A DNA stretch of 64,000 nucleotides from an uncultured Alphaproteobacteria bacterium (lineage in GTDB: Bacteria > Pseudomonadota > Alphaproteobacteria > CAAHEQ01 > UBA3637): NCBI GenBank assembly GCA_934234055.1, contig CAKQGY010000006.1:22018-86017 (forward strand). Reading direction: 5' to 3'. Shown here piece after piece: positions 1-8,446 of the stretch. How positions within the stretch are numbered: the stretch's first letter is position 1; every line of letters begins with the position of its first letter. A program made the translations under genes and the position numbers. The notes under the pieces are model-generated. The model did not search any database, was not told where the DNA came from, and was given only the letters and a program-made list of their open reading frames with translations.

Positions 1-512
1 ATTCCCAAGGAGGCCAGAGCTGTCCCGCCGGCGACGGCCGCGCCCAGTCCCACCAACGGCGGAATGGCCATCAACGAAAGGGATAACCCGATACTCCACA
101 GGCCGCTTTTGAACGCGGTTCGCGATCGAATAAAGCGCACGGCATCGTTGGACAGATTCCGAATACCGCTGCTTAATACTTCGGCAGTTTTAACTTCGCG
201 CTCAATTTCGGGCATATCTCGATCGGCTTCGCGTCCGAAAATCGTGAACAATTTGTTCCAAATTTGCTGATAGTCCGGATTGTCTTTCCAGTCTTTGACG
301 GATTGAATGTATGAAGTCCCTTGGGTCAGACCGGCAAACCCGACCAAAGCTTCACCGCTGCGCCCCGTCCAGGGAGCCAAAATGGAGGAAATCGGCGAAA
401 TGATGTTCGTAAGCATTTCGCGACGAACAGTACCGGCTTTTTCTTTTTTAACCATATTTTCAACACGTTTTGCAAATTCCAAAGCGGCTTGTTCATTTTC
501 AACTGTATTCAT
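1..512 (-). CDS. hypothetical protein, 3' end beyond window
   Basis: An open frame on the minus strand starts at ATG 512 and runs without a stop to the left edge, about 170 codons. The start follows a good AAGGAG ribosome binding site 6 bases upstream. The N-terminus is charged and probably helical (MNTVENEQAALEF). The visible C-terminal part becomes hydrophobic and Gly/Ala/Pro-rich (SLSLMAIPPLVGLGAAVAGG), which suggests a membrane segment. I do not recognise the family. It is divergent from the tRNA-His gene. Confidence 0.7.
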   Translation of the reverse strand, partial: MNTVENEQAALEFAKRVENMVKKEKAGTVRREMLTNIISPISSILAPWTGRSGEALVGFAGLTQGTSYIQSVKDWKDNPDYQQIWNKLFTIFGREADRDMPEIEREVKTAEVLSSGIRNLSNDAVRFIRSRTAFKSGLWSIGLSLSLMAIPPLVGLGAAVAGGTALASLG

Positions 513-578
513 CAGGGTCTCCTTATGTAGTTTGATTATATCACAAAACGATAAAAAGTCAAATTGATATTTTTTTTC

Positions 579-607
579 TTGACTTTTGGGAAAAAATCTG
601 GCAAAAT
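579..607 (+). promoter_or_regulatory. sigma70-type promoter of tRNA-His
   Basis: TTGACT at 579-584 and CAAAAT at 602-607 with a 17-base spacer, ending 17 bases before the tRNA. Confidence 0.6.
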
Positions 608-624
608 AGCCAACATCAACGAAT

Positions 625-702
625 GGCGGATGTAGCTCAGTTGGTTAGAGCGCTGGTTTGTGGTACCAGATGTCGTGAGTTCGAGTCTCATCTTCCGCCC
701 CA
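625..702 (+). tRNA. tRNA-His (GTG)
   Basis: Cloverleaf with D arm GCTC..GAGC, anticodon stem CTGGT/ACCAG around loop TTGTGGT (anticodon GTG), T arm with TTCGAGT and encoded CCA. The extra 5' G (position -1) opposite C73, characteristic of histidine tRNAs, is present. One T:T mismatch lies in the acceptor stem. Confidence 0.95.
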
Positions 703-754
703 TCTTCAAGCGACAGCGGTGTTATCTTTATGTGGTCAGGAAGGAGACTATCAT

Positions 755-1255
755 TTGAATTTTATTTATGAACATTTTGATGCGATTTTTGCCACCGGGG
801 CGCTGGTTATGTTTGTGGGGTGCCCGATTTTGTTGGGCTTGGCAATCTATTATGGCGGTTATTGTGAACGCGCCGTGGATAAAGAGGACTTTGAAAAAAT
901 AGATCGCTATTTACAATGGGTTAATCCGATTCGTCGGATCCAAAGTGTGCTGGCCTCGGCCATAGAACAAAATAAAAAGAATGTTGTGTTGTATATGTTA
1001 TCGCGTGGCGTGCCGCAACAGGTTTTAAATCAGGTGCTGCTGGATGCCATTTTTTTCGGGCGAGGTCCGATTTTATCATTGTTGCTAAAATATGGGGCGG
1101 ATCCGAATGCACAGTGTCGTGCTCCATTTGGGAGTGTCACACCTTTGGAATTTGCAACTTTTGAAGATGGCGTTGAAAATCGGAAAAAAATGATAGAAAT
1201 CTTACGCAATGACCCCAGATTTGATCCGACAAAGCATAATCTTTCCGAAGAATAA
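755..1255 (+). CDS. membrane-anchored ankyrin-like protein
   Basis: 166 aa from TTG 755, chosen because AAGGAGA lies 7 bases upstream. The same frame is open further 5', but that part is the tRNA-His gene. A hydrophobic segment near the N-terminus (about residues 9-32, IFATGALVMF..LLGLAIYYGG) looks like a membrane anchor. The rest has ankyrin-like helical repeats, with LLLKYGADPN as the clearest signature and a preceding VVLYMLSRGV. Ankyrin repeats mediate protein binding; the partner is unknown. It converges on clpX and resembles in style the ankyrin-like gene inside the clp operon at 3204-3926. Confidence 0.7.
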   Translation: MNFIYEHFDAIFATGALVMFVGCPILLGLAIYYGGYCERAVDKEDFEKIDRYLQWVNPIRRIQSVLASAIEQNKKNVVLYMLSRGVPQQVLNQVLLDAIFFGRGPILSLLLKYGADPNAQCRAPFGSVTPLEFATFEDGVENRKKMIEILRNDPRFDPTKHNLSEE

Positions 1256-1261
1256 TAAAAA

Positions 1262-1293
1262 AAAAACGGAGGCACTTGCTGTCTCCGTTTTTA
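1262..1293. terminator. bidirectional terminator
   Basis: ACGGAG (1266-1271) pairs with CTCCGT (1283-1288), with an A-run before and a T-run after. It lies between the converging ankyrin-like gene and clpX and can serve both. Confidence 0.8.
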
Positions 1294-1308
1294 TAAGTCA
1301 ACCACAGA

Positions 1309-2598
1309 CTAGCCGGCCTTGTCCGCAGGTGTATCGTAAATAAATATCGGCTTGGCTTTGCCATCAACGACTTTGTCATTGATGACTACTTCTTTCAAGC
1401 CCTTCATCGTCGGTAAGTCATACATTAAATCCAATAGTAATCCTTCCATAATAGAGCGTAGGCCCCGAGCCCCGGTTCCGCGGGATAAGGCTTGCTTGGC
1501 AACGGCGGCCGCAGCTTCGGATGTGAAAGTCAAATCCACACCGTCCATTTTGAACATAGCTTGATATTGCTTGACCAACGCGTTTTTGGGCTCGGTCAAA
1601 ATTTTCACCAAAGCCGTTTCGTCCAAGTCCGTTAAACTGACCACCACCGGCAAGCGCCCGATAAATTCGGGAATCAAACCATATTTCAACAAGTCAGACG
1701 GCTCTAATTTAGACAACAGTTCGCCGGTTTTCTTATCGCCTTTCTCACGGACAGACGCCCCGAAACCGACCGAATAACTGGCCTCACGGTTTTCAATGAC
1801 TTTGTCCAGCCCCGCAAAAGCTCCGCCACAGATGAATAAAATATGCTGCGTATTGACTTGAATATACTCTTGATTGGGGTGTTTTCGGCCGCCCTGCGGG
1901 GGAAGGGAAGCCACGGTTCCTTCCATCAATTTCAATAAAGCCTGTTGCACACCTTCGCCCGACACATCACGCGTGATAGAGGGGCCGTCGGACTTGCGCG
2001 AAATTTTGTCAATTTCATCAATATAGATAATGCCGCGTTCGGCTTTGGCCACATCGTAATTCGCATTTTGCAACAGTTTCAAGACGACATTTTCCACATC
2101 TTCCCCGACATAGCCGGCTTCGGTTAAAGTGGTGGCATCGGCAATGGCAAACGGCACATCCAGCGTTCGCGCCAAAGTTTTGGCCAGCAAAGTCTTGCCC
2201 GAGCCCGTCGGCCCCAGCAACAAAATATTTGATTTTTCCAAATCCACATCACCTTGCTTTTCTTTGCTGTTCAGACGCTTGTAATGGTTGTAAACAGCGA
2301 CGGACAAGACTTTTTTGGCTTTGTCCTGCCCGATGACATATTCGTCCAAAAATTGGTGAATTTCTTGCGGTGTTTTCAAAATCGGTGTCGTTTTTTCGGG
2401 CGCTGTTTCTTTGGCCTCATTGTTGCCCGCATCAATCACATCGCGGCACAAGTCCACACATTCGTCGCAAATAAAAACGGTTTTAACTTCGCCGTCCCGA
2501 GATTTCAAAGCACGCCCCGAAATAAGGCGACGTACCTCGTTTTGTGTTTTACCGCAAAAGGAACAGCGGCGGATTTCTTCTTCTTGCTTATCGGTCAT
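1309..2598 (-). CDS. clpX: ClpX, ATP-dependent protease ATPase subunit
   Basis: 429 aa, normal family length. This AAA+ unfoldase recognises tagged substrates and feeds them to ClpP in the cytoplasm. The N-terminal zinc-binding domain has C12, C15, C44 and C47. Walker A GPTGSGKT is near residue 130, the Walker B region reads IIYIDEID, the pore loop GYVG is present, and the RKH loop and C-terminal GLRSIME region are conserved. The ATG is preceded by AGTAAAAA-type sequence and lies 3 bases after the clpP stop, so the two are cotranscribed and probably coupled. A bidirectional terminator follows. Confidence 0.98.
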   Translation of the reverse strand: MTDKQEEEIRRCSFCGKTQNEVRRLISGRALKSRDGEVKTVFICDECVDLCRDVIDAGNNEAKETAPEKTTPILKTPQEIHQFLDEYVIGQDKAKKVLSVAVYNHYKRLNSKEKQGDVDLEKSNILLLGPTGSGKTLLAKTLARTLDVPFAIADATTLTEAGYVGEDVENVVLKLLQNANYDVAKAERGIIYIDEIDKISRKSDGPSITRDVSGEGVQQALLKLMEGTVASLPPQGGRKHPNQEYIQVNTQHILFICGGAFAGLDKVIENREASYSVGFGASVREKGDKKTGELLSKLEPSDLLKYGLIPEFIGRLPVVVSLTDLDETALVKILTEPKNALVKQYQAMFKMDGVDLTFTSEAAAAVAKQALSRGTGARGLRSIMEGLLLDLMYDLPTMKGLKEVVINDKVVDGKAKPIFIYDTPADKAG

Positions 2599-2601
2599 TT
2601 T

Positions 2602-3204
2602 TTACTCCGGTCTGGTTGAAATGACGGCATCAATAAGGCCAAACTTTTGCGCTTCTTCGGCCGTCATAAAGTTATCGCGCTCCATGGCTTGCTCGATGGT
2701 TTTCAGGGATTGCCCCGTTTGCTCCACATAGATTTGATTCAGGCGTGCCTTGATAGATAAGATTTCCTTGACATGAATTTCCATATCGGTGGCTTGACCC
2801 TGGAACCCGCCCGAGGGCTGATGAATCATCACCCGCGCGTTGGGCAGGGCAAACCGCCGCCCTTTCTCTCCGCAGGTTAGCAGCAGCGACCCCATAGAGG
2901 CAGCCTGTCCCATGCAAACGGTTGATACCGGGCATTTGATGTAGTTCATGGTGTCCAAAATCGCCAATCCCGATGTCACAACACCGCCGGGGGAATTGAT
3001 GTAGAACGAGATTTCTTTTTTGGGATTTTCGGCCTCCAAAAACAGCAATTGTGCGCAGATCAGACTGGCGACTTCATCATTGACTTGGCCGGTCAGAAAG
3101 ACAATGCGCTCCTTTAATAAACGCGAATAAATATCAAAAGCACGCTCTCCGCGCCCTGTCGTTTCAATCACGGTCGGAACCAGTGTGTTATCTGTAATTT
3201 GCAT
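2602..3204 (-). CDS. clpP: ClpP, ATP-dependent protease proteolytic subunit
   Basis: 200 aa serine protease that forms the ClpXP chamber. The catalytic triad is visible: S103 in MGQAASMGS, H128 in VMIHQPSGG and D177 in MERDNF. The frame is open to 3243, but ATG 3204 is preferred: AAGGAG is 9 bases upstream, it gives the usual N-terminus, and its A overlaps the TAA stop of the upstream ankyrin-like gene (TAATG). The overlap implies translational coupling. clpX follows directly. Confidence 0.97.
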   Translation of the reverse strand: MQITDNTLVPTVIETTGRGERAFDIYSRLLKERIVFLTGQVNDEVASLICAQLLFLEAENPKKEISFYINSPGGVVTSGLAILDTMNYIKCPVSTVCMGQAASMGSLLLTCGEKGRRFALPNARVMIHQPSGGFQGQATDMEIHVKEILSIKARLNQIYVEQTGQSLKTIEQAMERDNFMTAEEAQKFGLIDAVISTRPE

Positions 3205-3926
3205 TATTCTTTCTCCTTTTGTTGTCCGGTTAGGGCGGCCCAAAATTGCGTTGGTGTCGTTGCTTTTTGCAGTCGCGTGATAACCTGTTGTTTTTCTTGC
3301 TCAAAAAATGAAGGATCATCCTCTTGTAAAATAGGAGCCAGCGCTTGGAAAATTTCCTGATCGCGCGGATAAATTCTTTTTTTGAACAGCAGTTTGACGA
3401 TTTCCTTGTCATCCTGAGTGATTTGTTCGTTAATGGATCGCTGTTCATCGGACGTGCCCGGCAGATAGGGGCGCCCGCGGTGTAAATAGAATGCTAAATG
3501 ATGATGTAATGCACCGAATACAGTAGCGGTGTTTTGTTGATAGTGAAAACGGGAATCCTTTAACAATTCCAAAGCTCCGTATCGTTTTTCGTTATTCCAA
3601 AAACTGTCGAAGGCACTTTCTTTGCAACAACCGGTATTGGGATTGGCACCCGCCGCCAAAACCAGCCGGATTGCCGTCTTTTCGTAATTTAATTGCTTGG
3701 ATGTAGAGGGAAAGTCCCCGTAACTTAAAAGAAGTAATGTCCGATCCAGACGGTTTTGCAACTCTTTTTTTGAGATTTTTCTTGTAAAAAATAAAGGCTG
3801 AGCCCACTCGGGATCCCATATTTGATAAAGACCTTTGTGCACCGCTTTGCGGGTATTAAAAGACCTAGCCGCCGCCAAAGCGAGCAATTGTTCAAATGCC
3901 TGTTTTCGGGTAGATAGGTCTTTCAA
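3204..3926 (-). CDS. ankyrin-like protein within the clp operon
   Basis: 240 aa from TTG 3926, 16 bases after the tig stop, with an AAGGAA-like ribosome binding site. Helical, with an ankyrin-like signature (IRLVLAAGANPN) near the middle and a paired helix pattern around it (ALELLKDSRF). No signal peptide or membrane segment is evident. Its stop overlaps the clpP start by one base, so its translation probably feeds clpP translation. tig and clpP are normally adjacent, so this is an insertion into a conserved operon. It could be a Clp substrate adaptor or an unrelated passenger; the sequence does not decide. Confidence 0.8.
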   Translation of the reverse strand: MKDLSTRKQAFEQLLALAAARSFNTRKAVHKGLYQIWDPEWAQPLFFTRKISKKELQNRLDRTLLLLSYGDFPSTSKQLNYEKTAIRLVLAAGANPNTGCCKESAFDSFWNNEKRYGALELLKDSRFHYQQNTATVFGALHHHLAFYLHRGRPYLPGTSDEQRSINEQITQDDKEIVKLLFKKRIYPRDQEIFQALAPILQEDDPSFFEQEKQQVITRLQKATTPTQFWAALTGQQKEKE

Positions 3927-3942
3927 TTTCAGTTTCCTTTAC

Positions 3943-5265
3943 TTACTTTTTTTTGGGCGCGTCCGGATCAAAGTCATAGAGTTCTTTGACCGAAACGGCT
4001 TTTTCGTTTTTCGTGATTTGGCCCAAGATGTAGTCTACTACTTTTTCTTCAAACAAAGGCGCCTTTAAGGTGTCCAATGCTTGCGGATTTTTCTGGTAGT
4101 ATTCAAACACCATTTTTTCTTGTCCCGGATAGCGACGTGCTTCCGCCAAGACGGCATTTGTCAAATCTTCTTGTGCCAAGGTCACTTTGTTCAGGTTGGC
4201 AATTTCCGCCAACAATAAGCCCAACCGCACCCGCCGTTCGGCGATTTCGCGGTATTCTTTCTTGATTTGATCTTCGGATTTATTCTTTTCTTCATCGTCC
4301 AGTTGGTTGGCTTTCTTGGCTTTTTCGTATTGGGCCATAATGGAGTTAAATTCCAAATCCACCATACCTTGCGGAATGTCAAAGTTATATTCGGCAGCCA
4401 ATGCGTCCAACAGCGCGCGTTTGGCGTGTGTGCGGGCAATCCGATCATATTCTTTGTCCAGCTCGGTTTTAATCATTTCCTTTAACTTTGTCAAAGAGTC
4501 CATACCGAATTGTTTGGCCAAATCATCATTGATTTCAGGCACTTTGAATTGACGCAATTCCTTGACATCAACTTTGAACAGAGCCTTTTTTCCGGCCAAT
4601 TCTTTGGCATGATAGGTATCGGGGAATACCACATTGACATCAACTTTATCACCCACTTTGGCGCCGATCAGTTGATCTTCAAATCCCGGAATAAAAGTGT
4701 TAGAGCCCAAGGCTAAGTAGTAATCTTTGCCGGTGCCGCCTTTGAATTCCTGACCATCAATGGAGCCCACAAAGTCAATCACGACGACATCGTCTTTTTT
4801 TGTCGGACGATCTTCTTTCAGAACTTCGGTTGTTTTTCGACCTTCGGCCAATTTTGCCAAGGCTTCATCAATTTCTTTATCGCCGGCAACCGCTTTCATC
4901 GTGTCAATTTTAATCGGTTTCAAGTCTTTGACTTTAATTTCCGGCAAAGCTTCTACTTCCACGTTGACGGTAATATCCTGACCGTCTTCAAACTTGTCCA
5001 AAGTGACTTTGGGACGTAGGGCCGGTTTGATTTTTTCTTTGGTAAAAGCCGCTTCAACTTCCTGTTGAATCAATTCGTCCAAGGCTTCTCCTTTAACGGC
5101 CGCAGCATATTTGGATTGAATCAGGTTCATCGGTGCTTGGCCGGGACGGAACCCAGGTAATTTTGCTTCTTTTTGAATACGTTGCAATTTTTCGGTCATT
5201 TTGTCGGCGAATGTTTGAGCCGCAATTTTAACCGTCAAAGAATGAGCTAATTTGTTTTTTGTCAT
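3943..5265 (-). CDS. tig: trigger factor
   Basis: 440 aa, typical length. This ribosome-associated chaperone and peptidyl-prolyl isomerase acts on nascent chains. The ribosome-binding signature GFRPGQAP is at residues 38-45, a central FKBP-like domain (VVVIDFVGSIDG..GGTGKDYYLALGS) starts near residue 150, and a long helical C-terminal domain follows. ATG 5265 is chosen with AAAAGGAT upstream; the frame continues 5' only by reading back through the tRNA-Leu gene. First gene of the tig/ankyrin-like/clpP/clpX operon. Confidence 0.97.
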   Translation of the reverse strand: MTKNKLAHSLTVKIAAQTFADKMTEKLQRIQKEAKLPGFRPGQAPMNLIQSKYAAAVKGEALDELIQQEVEAAFTKEKIKPALRPKVTLDKFEDGQDITVNVEVEALPEIKVKDLKPIKIDTMKAVAGDKEIDEALAKLAEGRKTTEVLKEDRPTKKDDVVVIDFVGSIDGQEFKGGTGKDYYLALGSNTFIPGFEDQLIGAKVGDKVDVNVVFPDTYHAKELAGKKALFKVDVKELRQFKVPEINDDLAKQFGMDSLTKLKEMIKTELDKEYDRIARTHAKRALLDALAAEYNFDIPQGMVDLEFNSIMAQYEKAKKANQLDDEEKNKSEDQIKKEYREIAERRVRLGLLLAEIANLNKVTLAQEDLTNAVLAEARRYPGQEKMVFEYYQKNPQALDTLKAPLFEEKVVDYILGQITKNEKAVSVKELYDFDPDAPKKK

Positions 5266-5291
5266 TATTTTATCCTTTTTTATCAAAAACT

Positions 5292-5374
5292 TGGTGCGGA
5301 CGGAGAGACTTGAACTCTCACGCTTGCGGCAACGGCTTCTAAGACCGTCGTGTCTACCATTCCACCACGTCCGC
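5292..5374 (-). tRNA. tRNA-Leu (TAG)
   Basis: Minus strand, starting GCGGACG at 5374. Anticodon stem ACGGT/GCCGT around loop CTTAGAA (anticodon TAG), a long variable arm as in class II tRNAs, T loop TTCAAGT and encoded CCA. It lies just upstream of tig on the same strand. Confidence 0.95.
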
Positions 5375-5449
5375 ACACAGAACGATATATACATAGCACA
5401 TTTTCCCTGAAAAAGCAAAAGTTTTTTTGAAGACATCTGATAAAATTGT

Positions 5450-5478
5450 TTGACAAAAAAAACATTTTGTGATATTCT
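5450..5478 (+). promoter_or_regulatory. sigma70-type promoter
   Basis: TTGACA at 5450-5455, 17-base spacer, TATTCT at 5473-5478. The predicted start of transcription lies only about 18 bases before the ATG of the next gene. Confidence 0.75.
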
Positions 5479-5502
5479 AGCCCGGTAATGCAGGAGGAAG
5501 CA

Positions 5503-6582
5503 ATGTCAAAACATAAACTCAATCCCAAAGATGACCCGATCTCGCTGGAAGAATTTCTGAAAAAAGTCGAGCAGGATAAAAAGAAACAGCAGCAATCACC
5601 AAAAGCTGATTCGCTGTTATCCAAAGGTCTGATGCAGGATAAGCAGAAAAAGCGGGAACAAAATAAACAGCAAAACCCATCGGGTTCTGAACTGTTGAAT
5701 AAAGCGATTCAAGCTGATCTGGGATCGGAAGAAGAAATTGAAACACCGCGCCTGTATGTGGTGGCCGGTAAGTTGGGATATGAGGAATATTATACCGGAA
5801 CGGGTGAATTAAAACGGCGTCCTCTGGCCGGCGATCGGTATGACCTGCCGCTGTCCACAAATATCAAAACAATTTGCGCCGATAAAATTGTGCTGACCGA
5901 TGTGGACGGGATTGAAGAAATCGGATCGGATGAGTTGGCCTTTATCGCTCAAGAGGTTGAAATAGAAGGCTGTAACGACCTGAGAAAACTGCCGGCGATG
6001 CCGTCTGTCGGGCATCTGACGATCAGTTTCTGTTCCGCTTTGACCACCCTGCACAGCAACACAAATGTATCCACTTTGGATATTCAGTTCAGCGGGATTC
6101 AATTCTTGCCCGAGCGCCTGAAAAATGCACAGATAGACGCTGAAAACGCGGATGAGCTGTTATATATCCACCCGGCTATTCCGTCCAGAAATATCAGCGG
6201 TATGACACGCAATTCAATCAATATGTGTAAATTGCGCTATCTGACATCACCGTATGTGCCACAATCGGAAAAAGAAAGCTATCGTTTGCCGACTTATCGA
6301 ATTGCCCTGCAATACCCCGAGTTTAAGGAGCTTCCCGCCTGTCTGGCCGACACGACCGTGGCCTTGCGCGGCTATCAATCGACCCCGGGGCAAGAGCCGA
6401 ATTTGCTGGTTCATCCGTCTTTGGAGGCTCGTCGGATTGTCGGTGTCCCGCGTGAGGATATTTTACGGGCGCAAATGCGGTATTTGTTTGATGATAACTT
6501 GACCAGCAATCGCCTGTTCGGCAAGTATTTTGATAGAATTAACGCTCAATGGAAACAGTGCCGTTCGCGCACACATGAATAA
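5503..6582 (+). CDS. hypothetical protein with LRR-like region
   Basis: 359 aa from ATG 5503; GGAGG is at 5493-5497. An in-frame ATG at 5488 overlaps the ribosome binding site and is less likely. The first 80 residues are highly charged and probably coiled (EEFLKKVEQDKKKQQQ). From about residue 95 to 230 there is a beta-rich pattern with leucine-rich-repeat character (LRKLPAMPSVGHLTISFC, ALTTLHSNTNVSTLDI). No signal peptide. Single-gene unit with its own promoter and terminator. Function unknown; a protein-interaction or effector-like role would be a guess. Confidence 0.75.
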   Translation: MSKHKLNPKDDPISLEEFLKKVEQDKKKQQQSPKADSLLSKGLMQDKQKKREQNKQQNPSGSELLNKAIQADLGSEEEIETPRLYVVAGKLGYEEYYTGTGELKRRPLAGDRYDLPLSTNIKTICADKIVLTDVDGIEEIGSDELAFIAQEVEIEGCNDLRKLPAMPSVGHLTISFCSALTTLHSNTNVSTLDIQFSGIQFLPERLKNAQIDAENADELLYIHPAIPSRNISGMTRNSINMCKLRYLTSPYVPQSEKESYRLPTYRIALQYPEFKELPACLADTTVALRGYQSTPGQEPNLLVHPSLEARRIVGVPREDILRAQMRYLFDDNLTSNRLFGKYFDRINAQWKQCRSRTHE

Positions 6583-6586
6583 AATA

Positions 6587-6616
6587 AAAGCCGCCCGAGT
6601 TTCGGACGGCTTTTTT
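6587..6616 (+). terminator. rho-independent terminator
   Basis: AGCCGCCCGA pairs with TCGGACGGCT around a short loop (one mismatch), followed by six T. Confidence 0.85.
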
Positions 6617-6629
6617 GATACCGGTTGAA

Positions 6630-7169
6630 TTAAACAGATTGACCCATATCAATGGCCTCTTGATAGACCGGCATGTTGTGCGCGTCGCCGATTTCCGAAG
6701 CGCCCGTGCCATAGACCACCCCTTTTAATTCGGTGCCGGGGAAGCAATCAATCCAGCCTTGCAGTCCGCCGATAGCATGGTCCACGGCGCTGTGATCGCT
6801 GTCCGTAGAGGTTGCGATCAGGTAAATATCCCGAAAACGGTAATCCGCTCCATACAAAGGCACCGTCCGATCCAGCAGGGTCTTCATCTGGCCGCACATT
6901 TCGTAAAAATAAATCGGCGTTGCAAAGACCACCACATCGGCATTTTTTATTTGCTCAACGATTGTCACTGCGTCGTCTTTCATAATGCATTTGTGTTCTT
7001 TTTGGCAAGCGTGGCACCCGTGGCAAAAGCCGATGTGTTTGCCCACCAGAGAGATTTTGTTGACCGTATGGCCGGCGGCTTGTGCCCCTGCCATAAAGGC
7101 GTCCGCCAAAGTATCCGAATTTCCGCCTTTACGCGGTGATGTAGAGATGATTAAAATGTTTTTTGTCAT
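6630..7169 (-). CDS. flavodoxin-family NAD(P)H-dependent oxidoreductase
   Basis: 179 aa. The N-terminal phosphate-binding loop of FMN proteins is visible (STSPRKGGNSD), followed by the cysteine cluster CHGCHACQKEHKC seen in iron-sulfur flavoproteins and related NADPH-dependent FMN reductases, and by VFATPIYFYEMCGQMKTLLD, typical of the family. It should bind FMN and shuttle electrons in the cytoplasm. It sits 15 bases downstream of the flavodiiron protein on the same strand and could act as its electron donor; that pairing is inference. Confidence 0.85.
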   Translation of the reverse strand: MTKNILIISTSPRKGGNSDTLADAFMAGAQAAGHTVNKISLVGKHIGFCHGCHACQKEHKCIMKDDAVTIVEQIKNADVVVFATPIYFYEMCGQMKTLLDRTVPLYGADYRFRDIYLIATSTDSDHSAVDHAIGGLQGWIDCFPGTELKGVVYGTGASEIGDAHNMPVYQEAIDMGQSV

Positions 7170-7184
7170 ATGTTTTCCTTTCGT

Positions 7185-8375
7185 TTATTGTAAAGCCCAA
7201 TCTGTCAGAGCTTGCAATTCCGGTTCTTGACCGGGTGTTATGGCGGATTTCAAAGTCAGGATTTCTTCTCGCACGGTGATGTTTTTCATATCAGCCAGCA
7301 GGTTGTTCATCAATTTTCCACTGGCAGGAGCCCACGAACCGTTTTGCACCAAAGCTATCCGTCGGTTTTGCAGCGCATGCGCTTTCAGATCCAGTAAAAT
7401 TGTTTCCATTGGCGGAAAAATACCGTTATTGTAAGTTACTGATAATGCCACAATCGTCCGACAGCGGAAGGCTTCTGCTACCAAATAAGAAGGGTGTGTT
7501 TTAGATACATCATAAATCACAACATCGGAGTTGCCTTGCTCGGCCAATCGGCCGGCCAATGTGCGGGCGACCTGTTCGGTATGTCCGTAAATAGAACCAT
7601 ACAGGATTAAAACGCCATTCCCTTCGGGCGTATAGGTGCTCCATTGATTGTATTTATCTAATAACCATGGCAGGTCTTTTCGCCAAATCGGGCCATGCAG
7701 TGGGCAAATCAGTTGAATGTCCAAAGTCGCTGCTTTTTTCAACAGGGTTTGCACCGGCATACCGTATTTTCCGACGATGTTGGTATAATACCGTCGTGCT
7801 TCGGGCAGCCAATCGCGCTCTAAATCATAGGAATCGGTAAACAGAGAACCGTTCAATTCGCCGAATGTGCCAAAGGCATCCGCCGAAAACAGCACTTTGT
7901 CGGTTTGGTCATAAGAGACCATAACCTCGGGCCAATGGACCATCGGTGCGGTGTAAAAAGTGAAAGTGTGTCGACCGGTGGTCAATGTTTCGCCTTCGTT
8001 AACCGTCTGGATTCGATGGGCTATATCGACATTAAAAAATTGTGTCAGTAATGTTTGAGCCTTGACCGTGCAGATGATTTTTGCATCGGGATAGCGGGTC
8101 AGAACTTCTTGCACCAGCGCCGCGTGATCGGGCTCTACATGGTGCACGAAAAGGTAGTCCAATGGTCGCCCCGCCAAAGCGATTTCCAGATTTTTCAAAA
8201 ACGGATCACGCACGGTTTCATCGGCTGTATCGGTCAGAACGGTTTTTTCGTCCAAAACAACGTAGGCGTTATAGGACATACCGGCCACAGGATAGATATT
8301 TTCAAACAAGGGGTGTCGTCCCTCGCTGGCACCGACATAGAGAATATCGTTTGTTATTTTTGGGGTTATAGTCAT
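7185..8375 (-). CDS. flavodiiron protein (FprA-type O2/NO reductase)
   Basis: 396 aa from ATG 8375, with AAAGGAG upstream (the frame is open a little further). The N-terminal metallo-beta-lactamase-like domain has the diiron ligand motif H-x-E-x-D-H at residues 79-84 (HHVEPDH), with later ligands likely in MVHWPE, SADAFG and PLHGPIW. The C-terminal flavodoxin domain starts with LILYGSIYGHTEQVA. Such proteins reduce oxygen or nitric oxide to protect anaerobes and microaerophiles. No rubredoxin domain is fused. Transcribed with the flavodoxin-like gene downstream. Confidence 0.93.
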   Translation of the reverse strand: MTITPKITNDILYVGASEGRHPLFENIYPVAGMSYNAYVVLDEKTVLTDTADETVRDPFLKNLEIALAGRPLDYLFVHHVEPDHAALVQEVLTRYPDAKIICTVKAQTLLTQFFNVDIAHRIQTVNEGETLTTGRHTFTFYTAPMVHWPEVMVSYDQTDKVLFSADAFGTFGELNGSLFTDSYDLERDWLPEARRYYTNIVGKYGMPVQTLLKKAATLDIQLICPLHGPIWRKDLPWLLDKYNQWSTYTPEGNGVLILYGSIYGHTEQVARTLAGRLAEQGNSDVVIYDVSKTHPSYLVAEAFRCRTIVALSVTYNNGIFPPMETILLDLKAHALQNRRIALVQNGSWAPASGKLMNNLLADMKNITVREEILTLKSAITPGQEPELQALTDWALQ

Positions 8376-8446
8376 CAAGAAACTCCTTTCGTTTTTCTTT
8401 GACAAGATAGACTATTTCCCCCAAAAACGCAAGCGAATTTTTTATT

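Noticed and set aside
623..754. 5' extension of the 755 frame across the tRNA-His gene
   Set aside because: The codons are the tRNA itself; a ribosome binding site supports TTG 755.
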